DNA from: Clostridia bacterium
Lineage (GTDB): Bacteria > Bacillota > Clostridia > Christensenellales > CAG-917
Direction of reading: 5' to 3'
Assembly (NCBI GenBank): GCA_017461985.1
Contig: JAFTSA010000004.1
Location: forward strand, 1 to 64,000
Length of the DNA stretch: 64,000 bases
Made by a program: the position numbers and the translations under genes. Of the stretch, positions 1-7,920 are shown piece after piece (the stretch's first letter is position 1; every line of letters begins with the position of its first letter). The notes under the pieces are model-generated. The model did not search any database. It saw only the letters and a program-made list of their open reading frames with translations, and was not told the origin of the DNA.

Positions 1-375
1 CCTATGAGTGATGATAAGGATTTGACCGAATACTTATGGCCCATTGTTCGTGAAATGATTAAAACGGCTATTGAGAACAAGCAGAACTTAATTATTGAAG
101 GTTGCTATATTCCGTTCGATTGGCAAAAGGACTTTGAGCATGAATATCTTGAAAACATCAAATATTACTGTCTGGTAATGAGTGAGAAATATATCAAAAA
201 CCACTTTGCCGACATTAAGAAATATGCAAATGCCATTGAAAATCGTTTGGATGATGAATGGTGTACAATGGAGAGTGTGTTAGCAGACAATTTAGAAATG
301 TTAGCCCTTGCACAAGAGCATAATGTGAACTATATACTCATTGACGATAAGTACGAAATCAATATTGAGTTATAA
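1..375 (+). CDS. P-loop kinase-like protein, C-terminal part (5' end outside window)
   Basis: The reading frame is open to the window edge, so the first Met seen (position 4) need not be the start. The visible 124 residues contain IIEGCYIPFDW, typical of the middle of small P-loop kinases of the adenylate kinase/zeta-toxin-like superfamily, where a strand after the lid helices precedes an acidic helix. The Walker A motif expected at the N-terminus would lie outside the window and cannot be checked. The protein ends with a short strand (NYILIDDKYEI) as in related small-molecule kinases. Substrate is unknown. A good terminator follows at 463-495. Confidence 0.6.
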   Translation, partial: PMSDDKDLTEYLWPIVREMIKTAIENKQNLIIEGCYIPFDWQKDFEHEYLENIKYYCLVMSEKYIKNHFADIKKYANAIENRLDDEWCTMESVLADNLEMLALAQEHNVNYILIDDKYEINIEL

Positions 376-462
376 CGATAAATTCCAATTTGTCGGTCAG
401 TTTTAATGTACGCATTTGAGGTAAACCGTACGCGAATTGTATCAAAATAGGTATTTGCACAC

Positions 463-495
463 AAAACCATTAGGCACTGCCTGATGGTTTTTTTA
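463..495 (+). terminator. Rho-independent terminator
   Basis: A 12-bp stem (463-474 with 480-491, one G-T wobble, 5-base loop) reads AAAACCATTAGG...CCTGATGGTTTT and runs into a T tract. It ends the kinase-like gene. Confidence 0.85.
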
Positions 496-530
496 TCACC
501 CAATTTTATAGTGCACTGTAAATTTCGTTA

Positions 531-559
531 TTGATTTTCATCGTTGCCAGTGCTATATT
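531..559 (+). promoter_or_regulatory. Promoter of the VanZ-like gene, leaderless arrangement
   Basis: TTGATT at 531-536 and TATATT at 554-559 are separated by 17 bases, with an extended TGC before the -10. Only six bases lie between the -10 box and the ATG at 566, so transcription should start at or next to the start codon. No Shine-Dalgarno site can fit. Confidence 0.65.
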
Positions 560-565
560 GAAAGC

Positions 566-1147
566 ATGGAAATGGGAGAGAACAAAGGACAAAGAGTTTT
601 GAAGTGTCTTGTGGCAGTGGCATCGGCGATGTACTGTCTGTCTTTGGTGTGGGTGCTTTGGCTGAAATTTGCGGATGCAGAGCAACTTCTCATCAACTTC
701 AAAAACGTCAATTTGATCCCAGAAGAGGAGCTGTGGCTCCCTGACAAATATCTTTTCAAAGACCCCGAATTTTTGACAAGGCAAATCCTTGAAATTGTCC
801 TCAACTGCCTTGTTTTGTTCCCTCTTGGGGTAGGGCTCAACATCCTCACAGATGGCAAAAAAGTGTGGCTTCACGTCCTCATCTGCACGTTGTTTGCTGT
901 CACCATTGAGCTTGTCCAACGCTTCACCCTAATAGGCGGATTTTCGGTCATGGACATAGTCACCAACGTAGCAGGCTACTTTGTTGGCTGGGGGCTTTAC
1001 AAGCTTATTTTCAAAAGGTTGAAAGCCAAAACTCTCACGGTGATAGCCTTGGTCTGCATAGTATGTTTGACCGCCGTGCTCATCTACGCCGTTGTGTCCA
1101 TAGTCAGCATAAAAGACACTTTAAACCACATGTTCAGTCAACTTTAA
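566..1147 (+). CDS. VanZ-like membrane protein
   Basis: The 193-residue protein has about five hydrophobic segments (residues 11-33, 73-93, 101-117, 128-148, 156-179). The pattern NLIP (49-52), LNCLVLFPLGVGL (79-91), a conserved Glu in IELVQ (114-118) and SVMDIVTNVAGYFVGW (127-142) is the VanZ family signature. VanZ of Tn1546 gives low-level teicoplanin resistance, but most chromosomal homologues have no proven role, so resistance should not be assumed. The gene stands alone between two terminators. Its start is supported by a consensus promoter only six bases upstream of the ATG (leaderless); ATG at 572 is an alternative. Confidence 0.85.
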   Translation: MEMGENKGQRVLKCLVAVASAMYCLSLVWVLWLKFADAEQLLINFKNVNLIPEEELWLPDKYLFKDPEFLTRQILEIVLNCLVLFPLGVGLNILTDGKKVWLHVLICTLFAVTIELVQRFTLIGGFSVMDIVTNVAGYFVGWGLYKLIFKRLKAKTLTVIALVCIVCLTAVLIYAVVSIVSIKDTLNHMFSQL

Positions 1148-1184
1148 CCCTCGATTTTGAAAATTCTGCTAATTTTACAACAAT

Positions 1185-1213
1185 AAAAAGCGACCAAACG
1201 AGGTCGCTTTTTT
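1185..1213. terminator. Bidirectional terminator
   Basis: AAAAAGCGACC (1185-1195), a 6-base loop, then GGTCGCTTTTTT (1202-1213). The stem is A-rich on one side and T-rich on the other, so it can serve both the VanZ-like gene (+) and the convergent minus-strand sigma locus. Confidence 0.9.
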
Positions 1214-1221
1214 GGTGTGAA

Positions 1222-1785
1222 TTATATGTTGTCTCCAAGCAATCTGCCTAGAATATCTTTCCAAATATCTTCAGCTGAGTGGACAACCAAATAGTAATAG
1301 TGCGAGTCGGTTGCGTAGGACAAATATGTCTTGCCGTCTTTGCGTTGAATTCGTTGACCTTCAACATCTTCAAAGGGCGCTGTTTTTCTGTCGGGGATAT
1401 ACCTGTCGCCGAAGATGTTTTTGTAGTCTTGTCCAAAGTGTCTGCCGTAGGTGTTCTCGGTGTAAACCACAAGCAAATCAACCCTTACCCCGAAGAGAAT
1501 TGAGGACTCCTCAATGAAGATGATGTCATCGTTATACTTATATGTTTTCGCACCTATCACGGAGCAGTCAATTGTGCCAAAATTGAGGAGGTACGTTTCA
1601 CTTGTGTTGTTGAATTCTCGGATAGATGATATATCTTCAACCGCCATATCATCGAGGTGAATTTCGCTTGCTACACCCTTTATATACAACCCTAAATGGA
1701 AAATCCCTACACCTGCACCAAAGGCAAGCACGACAGAACAAATGACAATGATTGCAATCTTTCCGCTTTTAGACAACTTTTTCAT
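1222..1785 (-). CDS. Membrane-anchored protein, paralogue of the putative anti-sigma sensor at 3080
   Basis: This 187-residue protein has one N-terminal transmembrane segment (residues about 9-33) and an outward-facing domain. No named family was recognised. The ectodomain aligns along its length with that of the protein at 3080-3709: LDDMAVEDISSIREFN matches IDDMVIESILSIEEYN, the YKYNDDIIFIEE block matches YYYNEKLVIFEE, and GKTYLSYATDSHYYYLVVH matches GKTYIKFYCEKNIYYLIIH. It lacks the long cytoplasmic N-terminus of its paralogue. An AAGGAGAAATT Shine-Dalgarno site precedes the ATG. It is the last gene of the minus-strand ECF sigma locus. A role as a second sensor is inferred. Confidence 0.8.
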   Translation of the reverse strand: MKKLSKSGKIAIIVICSVVLAFGAGVGIFHLGLYIKGVASEIHLDDMAVEDISSIREFNNTSETYLLNFGTIDCSVIGAKTYKYNDDIIFIEESSILFGVRVDLLVVYTENTYGRHFGQDYKNIFGDRYIPDRKTAPFEDVEGQRIQRKDGKTYLSYATDSHYYYLVVHSAEDIWKDILGRLLGDNI

Positions 1786-1823
1786 AATTTCTCCTTTTGA
1801 TAACTATGTGAATTTGGTAATGG

Positions 1824-3023
1824 CTACGTTGTTATCCTATACATAGAACCGAACACACTATAACTTGTGTAATTTATGGTAGAAACAGAATAGTCTTCCC
1901 ATCCAAAATGTGCTAGGAATGAATAAAGAGCTCCACCAGTTCCGCCACTTTTATACCCATAAATAACAACGGCATGTTCCCCACCTTCTGGACCGATATT
2001 TCCGTCTGGGCTTGTTGCGTTGCCAAGATCTCCAAATAATATGCTAGGGGTATTATTGTCAATTAGATTTTTTAATGTAGTGCCGGAAAAAAACGGCGTA
2101 ATCATATCATAACTACCGAGATTATACCCATACCATGAAAAGTAATTATTCATAGTTTGTCTTATGGTAGTCGATGTAGATGAGCTGTTTCCTGATGGAG
2201 AGTGGGAAAATAATCTATCAGTTAGACCGCTTCCAGTAAAGTGCCTATTTATACCAGTTCCAGACATATATAACCAACCATCGTCCATACAATCTCTAAC
2301 AAAGGTGTCGTAATAGCCAATTAACATAGCAGCAGCGATGTATCCACAATATCCACCGCCTCGATATCCCATTTGGTCCAAGCTTGTTTTATACCTGAAA
2401 AAAGCACTATTATTTATACAAGTCCAAGTTGTGTTATAAAATGATACTCCCACAGTGCGAGTTGCTATACCATTATTAATGTAGTTTAAAGCATCAGCAT
2501 CTGAGTTAGAAACAAGATCTGAGTGCATTGTATCACAAATTGAAATCAAATTACTAGATGAAGATCGATTAATCTCCATAGGAAGGGTCTCTCCAGTTAT
2601 CGCGTGCATATATTTGCCGTTGGAAAGGACATAATAATATGTGGGGCCAGCATAATAGAGGTTAGAATTAAATTTGCTATATGGAGAAGGACTTGACGCG
2701 GAATATTCAACCATTGTTGCTGAAGCGTCGCACATAATCATGTATCCAGAAGGATGGCATTCGATTAGAGTATATGTATTTCCTGCGAAGTCCTGTAGAA
2801 GTTTCGTTCTATTTCTGAGAACATGTGCACCATACTCCAAATTCATGCCTTCAATGTTTTTATCAATAAATTCAAGCTTTCTCAATTGGATTGAAGATGA
2901 TTCTTGAGCACGTGCTAAGCTTGAAACAGGATAGAGATAAAAACTGGTGCATGTGGCTAATAGTAAAATTATTGCAAAAAGAATAAGTAGTTTCTTGTGT
3001 TTACATATAAAATTGGTTTTCAT
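1824..3023 (-). CDS. Secreted cysteine-peptidase-like protein (papain-like, C39/C10-type fold suspected)
   Basis: This 399-residue protein starts with a signal peptide (charged residues, hydrophobic stretch 12-33, likely cleavage near SSLARA). The C-terminal half has a papain-like arrangement: Cys226 in GGGYCGYIAAAMLIGYYD begins a helix, His350 lies in GGEHAVVIYGY, and an AHFGWEDY strand follows. These are the usual Cys and His positions in C39/C10-type peptidases and their relatives. The N-terminal half (about 40-190) is unassigned. The start has a strong AAGGAG site. It lies between two paralogous membrane sensors and downstream of an ECF sigma factor. Cleavage of one of those partners is possible but purely inferred. 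Confidence 0.75.
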   Translation of the reverse strand: MKTNFICKHKKLLILFAIILLLATCTSFYLYPVSSLARAQESSSIQLRKLEFIDKNIEGMNLEYGAHVLRNRTKLLQDFAGNTYTLIECHPSGYMIMCDASATMVEYSASSPSPYSKFNSNLYYAGPTYYYVLSNGKYMHAITGETLPMEINRSSSSNLISICDTMHSDLVSNSDADALNYINNGIATRTVGVSFYNTTWTCINNSAFFRYKTSLDQMGYRGGGYCGYIAAAMLIGYYDTFVRDCMDDGWLYMSGTGINRHFTGSGLTDRLFSHSPSGNSSSTSTTIRQTMNNYFSWYGYNLGSYDMITPFFSGTTLKNLIDNNTPSILFGDLGNATSPDGNIGPEGGEHAVVIYGYKSGGTGGALYSFLAHFGWEDYSVSTINYTSYSVFGSMYRITT

Positions 3024-3079
3024 AGGCTTCTCCTTGTAGATTTTTATTAAACTACAAATAGGAAAGCCGCTTTTTCGGT

Positions 3080-3709
3080 TTAATTGCGAAACTCACTAAA
3101 AATTTTTTTCCATACTCTGGTGTCAGTATCATGAATTATCAAATAATATATATTTTTTTCGCAATAAAATTTGATATATGTTTTACCGTTGAATAGCCCA
3201 ACAAAAAGTTCTTTATTGTCGCAACTTTCCCAGTTTCCATCTATTAGACCTCTACCACATTTTTCGGTTATTACATTAAAATGCAGTTGTTCAGACTTGT
3301 CGCTTATGTCAATCAACAACTCTACTTTTACACTATCTACCAAATACACTTCTTCGAATATCACTAATTTTTCATTGTAATAGTAAGCCTTTGTTAAGAT
3401 AGGATTGTCAAAATGTAGTATAGCAGTATCGTGGTTGAGATTATATTCTTCAATTGATAAAATAGATTCTATAACCATATCATCAATGGTCACAAATAAT
3501 GGGTCACCGCTGTTGGCAGGTATCATTGCAGGTATCATACCAAGCACCACAGCCACCACAATGACACAAGCAATAGGGGCAAGGATTCTTGCCAGTCTTG
3601 TGTTGACGCCTTTCTTTTTGGGCATATATGCCTTTGCATCTTGAAGCACACTCTTGTCGGGAGTGTCAAGGGCAGGGCTATTCAGGATTTTCTTTTCGTC
3701 TTTAAGCAT
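3080..3709 (-). CDS. Putative anti-sigma/sensor membrane protein
   Basis: The protein has 209 residues: a cytoplasmic N-terminus of about 40 residues, one transmembrane segment (about 42-63) and an extracytoplasmic domain of about 145 residues shared with the protein at 1222-1785. It starts 24 bases after the ECF sigma factor gene stop, in the usual place for a cognate anti-sigma factor. No HCC zinc-binding motif or known anti-sigma domain is visible, so the assignment rests on membrane topology and gene order. No clear Shine-Dalgarno site is seen, which suggests translational coupling to the sigma gene. Confidence 0.75.
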   Translation of the reverse strand: MLKDEKKILNSPALDTPDKSVLQDAKAYMPKKKGVNTRLARILAPIACVIVVAVVLGMIPAMIPANSGDPLFVTIDDMVIESILSIEEYNLNHDTAILHFDNPILTKAYYYNEKLVIFEEVYLVDSVKVELLIDISDKSEQLHFNVITEKCGRGLIDGNWESCDNKELFVGLFNGKTYIKFYCEKNIYYLIIHDTDTRVWKKIFSEFRN

Positions 3710-3733
3710 TGTTTACACTACAATTTTTCCGGT

Positions 3734-4261
3734 TTATTTTTCGGTATTAAGGTGTTGTTTCAGTTTTTTGCAAGTGCGTTTCAGCATATCGTGGGTGGTG
3801 GACAGAGGCTTTCCAAGTTTGTCCGCTATCTCTTGTATGCCGTAGCCCTCCCAATATCTTAGATAAATCAAGTCCTTTTCCTCATTTGACAGGGTGCTGA
3901 CGGCATTTTCAACAAGGATTGTGTCAAGCCACTCTGTGGAGAAATCCTTGTCCGCCACGTTTTCGGGGATAGGCTCAGTGAAGTTTCGTTCCTTCAAGTT
4001 GTGGTTGAGCGCGCCGTTTTTGACAATTTTGTATAGCCAGTTCAGTCCGTTTTGTTTCTTGTCAAAGGAGTCCGCGCTTTTCACCACTTTAAGATAGGTC
4101 TCACTGACCAAGTCTTCGGCATAGGATTTGTTGTAAAGATATTTCCTCGCCATAAACAAAAGCATACGTCCCGTGATGACAAAAAGTTCATCAAGGGCAT
4201 AGGTGTCGCCTTTTGCAATGCGCACAATGAGTTTGTTTATCTTTTCAACAAGTTTGTCCAT
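3734..4261 (-). CDS. ECF-type RNA polymerase sigma factor
   Basis: The 175-residue protein has sigma region 2 at about residues 24-89 (YAEDLVSETYLKVVKSAD is the -10 recognition helix area) and region 4 at about 118-171 (LSNEEKDLIYLRYWEGYGIQEIADKLG, then the helix-turn-helix). No region 1 or 3 is present, as expected for the ECF group. It should direct transcription of a small regulon, probably including its own operon of membrane sensors and the secreted peptidase-like protein. The promoter read here is an ordinary -35/-10 type rather than an obvious ECF type. The ATG lies six bases from the -10 box, so the mRNA is probably leaderless. Confidence 0.9.
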   Translation of the reverse strand: MDKLVEKINKLIVRIAKGDTYALDELFVITGRMLLFMARKYLYNKSYAEDLVSETYLKVVKSADSFDKKQNGLNWLYKIVKNGALNHNLKERNFTEPIPENVADKDFSTEWLDTILVENAVSTLSNEEKDLIYLRYWEGYGIQEIADKLGKPLSTTHDMLKRTCKKLKQHLNTEK

Positions 4262-4267
4262 ATTTCG

Positions 4268-4296
4268 ACTATATCACGGATGACATATCAAGTCAA
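4268..4296 (-). promoter_or_regulatory. Promoter of the ECF sigma gene, leaderless arrangement
   Basis: On the minus strand TTGACT (4291-4296) and TATAGT (4268-4273) are separated by 17 bases. The start codon begins six bases after the -10 box, at 4261. Confidence 0.65.
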
Positions 4297-4318
4297 TGAT
4301 GTATTTCGCAGGTAAGTC

Positions 4319-4347
4319 TTGCAAAATATGGGCATTTGTGCAATAAT
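4319..4347 (+). promoter_or_regulatory. Probable promoter of the GNAT gene
   Basis: TTGCAA at 4319-4324 and AATAAT at 4342-4347 with a 17-base spacer, upstream of a GAGGT site and the ATG at 4366. Confidence 0.5.
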
Positions 4348-4365
4348 AGTGAGGTATGAGGTTAT

Positions 4366-4893
4366 ATGGAATATCATATCTACAAATGTACAGATGAGGA
4401 CGTATTCGAGGTGGGCAAGGTGTATGACACCGTCACTGAATACCTTGAAAATCACGTCAACTACCCAAGGTGGGTGCACGGGGATTATCCCTCCCTCAAA
4501 AGCGCCCAAACCGCCCTTGAAAACGGCAGTCTTTACGCTGTCAAAAATGAGGGTGAAATCGTCTGCGCATTTGTCCTCAATGATGACCCTCAAGGGGACT
4601 ATTCAGTAGGGGACTGGAAAGAAGCTATCCCCGAGGGAGAATATATGGTCATACATTCCCTTGCAGTCCTTGACAAATGCTATGGTCAAGGGGTAGGGCA
4701 GAGAGTGGTCAAGTTTTGCCTTGACACTGCAAAGGAGAGGGGCTACAAGGGTGTCCGTGTTGACGTAGTGCCCGGCAATTTTCCTGCACGTAGACTCTAT
4801 GAAAAGATGGGCTTTACCTATGCTGGAGAAAAGGATTTGAAGCGTGGATTTGACCATATCCCCACCTTCCAACTTTTGGAGTATAATTTCTAA
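4366..4893 (+). CDS. GNAT family N-acetyltransferase
   Basis: The 175-residue protein shows the GNAT fold: the V/I-rich strand MVIHSLAVLDKCYG (94-107), the acetyl-CoA pyrophosphate loop GQGVGQRVV (108-116), and NFPARRLYEKMGF (138-150), the usual C-terminal motif. It transfers an acetyl group from acetyl-CoA to an amine, but the acceptor cannot be told. A GAGGT site lies upstream of the chosen ATG. The next gene, a C-S lyase fusion, starts 75 bases downstream and may be cotranscribed. Confidence 0.88.
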   Translation: MEYHIYKCTDEDVFEVGKVYDTVTEYLENHVNYPRWVHGDYPSLKSAQTALENGSLYAVKNEGEIVCAFVLNDDPQGDYSVGDWKEAIPEGEYMVIHSLAVLDKCYGQGVGQRVVKFCLDTAKERGYKGVRVDVVPGNFPARRLYEKMGFTYAGEKDLKRGFDHIPTFQLLEYNF

Positions 4894-4899
4894 ACAAAT

Positions 4900-4930
4900 G
4901 GTTTATCTTGTCAAAATGGCGTGATAAACC
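4900..4930. promoter_or_regulatory. Inverted repeat between the GNAT and C-S lyase genes
   Basis: GGTTTATC (4900-4907) and GATAAACC (4923-4930) are perfect inverted arms around a 15-base centre. There is no T tract, so it is not a terminator. It could be an operator or an mRNA hairpin ahead of the lyase gene. Confidence 0.45.
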
Positions 4931-4967
4931 TCAATTTATGATAAGACACAAAAACAAAGGACAAATT

Positions 4968-6743
4968 ATGAAGTACGATTTCACATCAATTCCTGACAGA
5001 TCAAACTGTGGCTCATCAAAATGGGATGCCGTTGGTGGCACTGTTGAAAACGTCCCTCTTTCAGTGGCGGATATGGAATTTCCCACCGCACCTGCAATCA
5101 AAGATGCGCTGAAAAATCTTGTTGAAAACACCATCTTAGGATACGCTTGCCCCACAGAGGAATACTTTGACGCCACAATTTCTTGGATGAAACGCCGTCA
5201 CAATTTTGACGTGAAAAAGGAGTGGTTTGTGTCCACCCCCGGCGTCATTCCTGCGCTGTCAATTTTGATTCAATCTGTCACAAAACCCGGTGACGCAATT
5301 TTGCTTCTCACCCCCGTCTATTATCCCTTTGATATGGTGACAATTTCAAACGGCAGACGCCTTGTATATAGTCGCCTCATCAACAAGGACGGAAGATATG
5401 AAATCGACTACGATGACCTGACCGAAAAGGCAAAGATGCCCGAGGTGAAAGCAATTCTCTTTTCAAACCCTCACAACCCTGTCAGCCGAGTTTGGACAAG
5501 AGAAGAACTTGAAAAAGTGGGCAACATCTGTTGTGATAACGGTGTTTTCATCATCAGTGACGAAATCCACAACGACCTCATTATGAAGGGTGTAGAGCAC
5601 ACCGTTTTTGCCAACGTCAGTGAAAGGATAAAAGATAATTGTGCCGTCTGCACCGCACCCTCAAAAACCTTCAATCTTGCAGGGGTGCAATGCTCAAATG
5701 CATTTATCCCCAACGACAAAATTAGAGCAAGAGTGAAGACCACCTCAATGCTCAATATGAATATGCACCTGAACATCTTTGCCTACGAGGCTTGCAAGGC
5801 GGCATACAACCACTGCGAGGACTGGCTTGATGAACTCCTCGACGTCATCAAGGACAACGCCAAATACGTGGAGGACTTTATGGCGGAGCATTATCCCGCA
5901 GTGAAATGCTCACCTCTTGAAGGCACTTATCTTCAATGGATTGACGTGAGAGGCCTTGGACTCACCCACGTGGAAATGAGGAAGGCTCTTGAAGAGGAAA
6001 AACTTTTCCTTGACAACGGTGAAATGTTTGGCGAATCTGGCAGGGGATATCAACGCATCAACTTGGCTTGCGCAAGAGAAACCCTTGAAAGAGCAATGGC
6101 ACATTTCAAGAGGGCAGTGGACAAAGTTTTGGCAGGTTGGAAAGAAGAGGGTAAGCCCTATCACAAGACCCTTAGTGTTGGCGACAAGGTGGAAGGATTC
6201 GTCTATGACACAACAGAAAATAGTGGGTTAGATCTCGCAAAAACAATCAAAAAGCCCACTCTCATCGCTTTCCTGCGTTTTGCTGAATGCGACCTTACAA
6301 AGGCTATGCTTTCTCTCCTCAAAAAGAGTTTCGCGGACCTGAGCGCAGAGGGCGTTGACGTGAAAGCAGTGGTGCAATCTTGCGCCGAAGACGTGAAGGC
6401 AAATTGCACCGATTGTCCCTTTGAAATCATAGCAGACGGAGAGGGAAAACTCTATGACCGATTCAACGTGTTTGAGTCAAATAGCGCAATGCAACTGGTG
6501 GCAGGGGACGAGCGTTTTGCTGAGCTCATTGATGGGGACGTCCGTCACCTCTATGACAACCCCTTGTTTGACACCTTTGCACCTTTGCTCATAGGCGGTG
6601 GTGAATATGGCACAAAGAGAGTTTTGCAACTGCCTGCATTTATTGGCATAGACACCGACATGACGGTGAAATTTGCTCACTACTCAAAGACGATAGGTGA
6701 TTTGCCAGAAGCCAAAGCAATCCTTGACGCCTTGAAAAAATAA
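4968..6743 (+). CDS. PatB/MalY-type PLP-dependent C-S lyase fused to a peroxiredoxin-like domain
   Basis: The first about 395 residues are a fold-type I aminotransferase of the MalY/PatB group, which cleaves cystathionine and other S-conjugates by beta-elimination. Visible signatures are MKYDFTSIPDR at the start, SNPHNPVSRVWTREEL, SDEIHNDL and the PLP Lys233 in SKTFNLAG. From about residue 402 a second domain begins with LSVGDKVEGFVYD and continues with IAFLRFAECDL, FEIIADGEGKLYDRFNV and QLPAFIGIDTD. This is the AhpC/TSA thioredoxin-fold pattern, keeping one Cys at the peroxidatic position (AEC). The start at 4968 is chosen because homology begins there and AAGGAC precedes it; a longer frame from 4908 has no support. 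The fusion is unusual and suggests sulfur release coupled to thiol or peroxide handling (inference). Confidence 0.85.
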   Translation: MKYDFTSIPDRSNCGSSKWDAVGGTVENVPLSVADMEFPTAPAIKDALKNLVENTILGYACPTEEYFDATISWMKRRHNFDVKKEWFVSTPGVIPALSILIQSVTKPGDAILLLTPVYYPFDMVTISNGRRLVYSRLINKDGRYEIDYDDLTEKAKMPEVKAILFSNPHNPVSRVWTREELEKVGNICCDNGVFIISDEIHNDLIMKGVEHTVFANVSERIKDNCAVCTAPSKTFNLAGVQCSNAFIPNDKIRARVKTTSMLNMNMHLNIFAYEACKAAYNHCEDWLDELLDVIKDNAKYVEDFMAEHYPAVKCSPLEGTYLQWIDVRGLGLTHVEMRKALEEEKLFLDNGEMFGESGRGYQRINLACARETLERAMAHFKRAVDKVLAGWKEEGKPYHKTLSVGDKVEGFVYDTTENSGLDLAKTIKKPTLIAFLRFAECDLTKAMLSLLKKSFADLSAEGVDVKAVVQSCAEDVKANCTDCPFEIIADGEGKLYDRFNVFESNSAMQLVAGDERFAELIDGDVRHLYDNPLFDTFAPLLIGGGEYGTKRVLQLPAFIGIDTDMTVKFAHYSKTIGDLPEAKAILDALKK

Positions 6744-6841
6744 TCAGGTCATAAAAAATAAACCGAAATACGCAAAAACATAAAATAAACCGCGCATTTC
6801 ATATAAAATTATATATAATTTCAAAAATAATACGAAATCGT

Positions 6842-6870
6842 TTGACAGATAGACTCAAATTTGTTAAATT
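6842..6870 (+). promoter_or_regulatory. Promoter of the L21-Prp-L27 operon
   Basis: TTGACA (6842-6847) and TAAATT (6865-6870) with a 17-base spacer. Transcription should begin near 6877, at the start of the L21 leader. Confidence 0.75.
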
Positions 6871-6871
6871 A

Positions 6872-6950
6872 TTCGTCGAGCCGCTCGAAAGTGGCGGAGA
6901 ACTGTTTCTTTGAAACGGCCACAACGGCGAGACTGGTTAGAGGAGGTAAA
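6872..6950 (+). ncRNA. L21 ribosomal protein leader (putative)
   Basis: The untranslated region between the promoter and rplU is rich in short stems and ends with GGCGAGACTGG then TTAGAGGAGG. This is close to the end of the L21 leader known from Bacillus-type genomes (GGCGAAAC-GG-AGAGGAGG as recalled). It would let L21 repress its own operon. A covariance-model search is needed to confirm the fold. Confidence 0.6.
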
Positions 6951-6953
6951 AAA

Positions 6954-7259
6954 ATGTACGCAATCGTAGAATGTGGTGGCAAGCAATACAAAGTCGAAAA
7001 AGACATGCTGGTCAAGGTTGAAAAGCTCGATGCAGAAGTCGGCGCAACAGTTGATCTCAAAGTGCTCATGCTCGCAAACGACGGTGTTGTCAAGGCAGGC
7101 GCAGACTGCAAAGATGCAAAAGTATCAGCAGTTGTCACACGTCAAGACAAACACGCAAAGATTTTGGTCGTTCACTACAAGCCCAAGAAACAAATCAGAA
7201 AGCGTCAAGGTCATCGTCAACCCTACACAGAGTTGAAAATTACCGCAATCGAAGGTTAA
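6954..7259 (+). CDS. rplU: 50S ribosomal protein L21
   Basis: The 101-residue protein has the L21 pattern MYAIVECGGKQYKVEKDM at the start and the basic tail (HYKPKKQIRKRQGHRQPYTELKI) that contacts 23S rRNA. Length is typical. The start at 6954 has AGGAGG at 6941-6946; the upstream open extension belongs to the leader RNA. It is the first gene of the conserved rplU-prp-rpmA operon. Confidence 0.97.
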   Translation: MYAIVECGGKQYKVEKDMLVKVEKLDAEVGATVDLKVLMLANDGVVKAGADCKDAKVSAVVTRQDKHAKILVVHYKPKKQIRKRQGHRQPYTELKITAIEG

Positions 7260-7265
7260 TTTGTT

Positions 7266-7595
7266 ATGACCAAGGTGAAGTTTTCAAGAAAGAACGGCAG
7301 ATTCGTAGCCGTTGAATGCAGTGGCCACAGCGACTATGCCGAGCACGGCATGGACATCGTATGTGCAGCACTGTCATCAGTGATCCAGACGGCGGTCCTT
7401 GGACTTATGCAAGTCGCAGGGATAGGAGTTGGATACGAGGTGGATGAAGAGAAGGGTTATCTCAAGGCCACTCTCCCAAAAGACGTATCACCCTCACAAG
7501 CCCACGATGCTGATGTCATCTTGAAGACTGCTTACTTAGGGGCGTCCGACCTCTATGAACAATTTTCGGACTACATTAACGTGGAGGTAGAATAA
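7266..7595 (+). CDS. prp: Ribosomal-processing cysteine protease Prp
   Basis: The 109-residue protein lies between L21 and L27 genes as in Bacillota. [19 protein letters not shown] carries the catalytic pair His21 and Cys33. Prp removes the N-terminal extension of L27, a step needed for ribosome assembly in Staphylococcus and probably here, since the L27 encoded two bases downstream carries such an extension. Confidence 0.95.
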   Translation: MTKVKFSRKNGRFVAVECSGHSDYAEHGMDIVCAALSSVIQTAVLGLMQVAGIGVGYEVDEEKGYLKATLPKDVSPSQAHDADVILKTAYLGASDLYEQFSDYINVEVE

Positions 7596-7596
7596 T

Positions 7597-7881
7597 ATGT
7601 TTATTAGAATTCAATTATTCGCTCATAAAAAAGGTACAGGCTCATCTCACAACGGTCGTGAGAGTGCAGCAAAAAGATTGGGCCCCAAGCGTGCAGATGG
7701 TCAATTCGTTCTCGCAGGCAACATTCTTGTTCGCCAAAGAGGCACAAAGTTCCATCCTGGTAAGAATGTAGGCATCGGCAAGGATGACACACTCTTTGCA
7801 CTTGTTGACGGCACTGTCAAATTTGAGCGCACCGGAAAGGGTAAGAATTTTAGACAAGTTTCTGTTTACGCAGAAGAATAA
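7597..7881 (+). CDS. rpmA: 50S ribosomal protein L27 with cleavable N-terminal extension
   Basis: The 94-residue protein contains the L27 core [21 protein letters not shown], preceded by the extension MFIRIQLF. In Bacillota the extension (usually ending LQFF) is cut before A-x-KKG by Prp, exposing the N-terminus that reaches the peptidyl-transferase centre. Here the site reads QLF/AHKKG, a one-residue shorter aromatic motif. It follows prp by one base and ends before a strong terminator. Confidence 0.97.
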   Translation: MFIRIQLFAHKKGTGSSHNGRESAAKRLGPKRADGQFVLAGNILVRQRGTKFHPGKNVGIGKDDTLFALVDGTVKFERTGKGKNFRQVSVYAEE

Positions 7882-7889
7882 GACAATAC

Positions 7890-7920
7890 GCCGAGCGGAA
7901 ACGCTCGGCTTTTTTTCTTT
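7890..7920 (+). terminator. Rho-independent terminator of the ribosomal protein operon
   Basis: GCCGAGCG (7890-7897), GAAA tetraloop, CGCTCGGC (7902-7909), then a run of seven Ts. Confidence 0.95.

Noticed and set aside
506-919. 137-residue minus-strand frame opposite the VanZ-like gene
   Set aside because: Shadow of a supported membrane protein gene, with no ribosome site.
4908-4967. Longer N-terminus of the C-S lyase fusion
   Set aside because: Family homology begins at the Met at 4968, which has its own ribosome site. The upstream codons overlap an inverted repeat.
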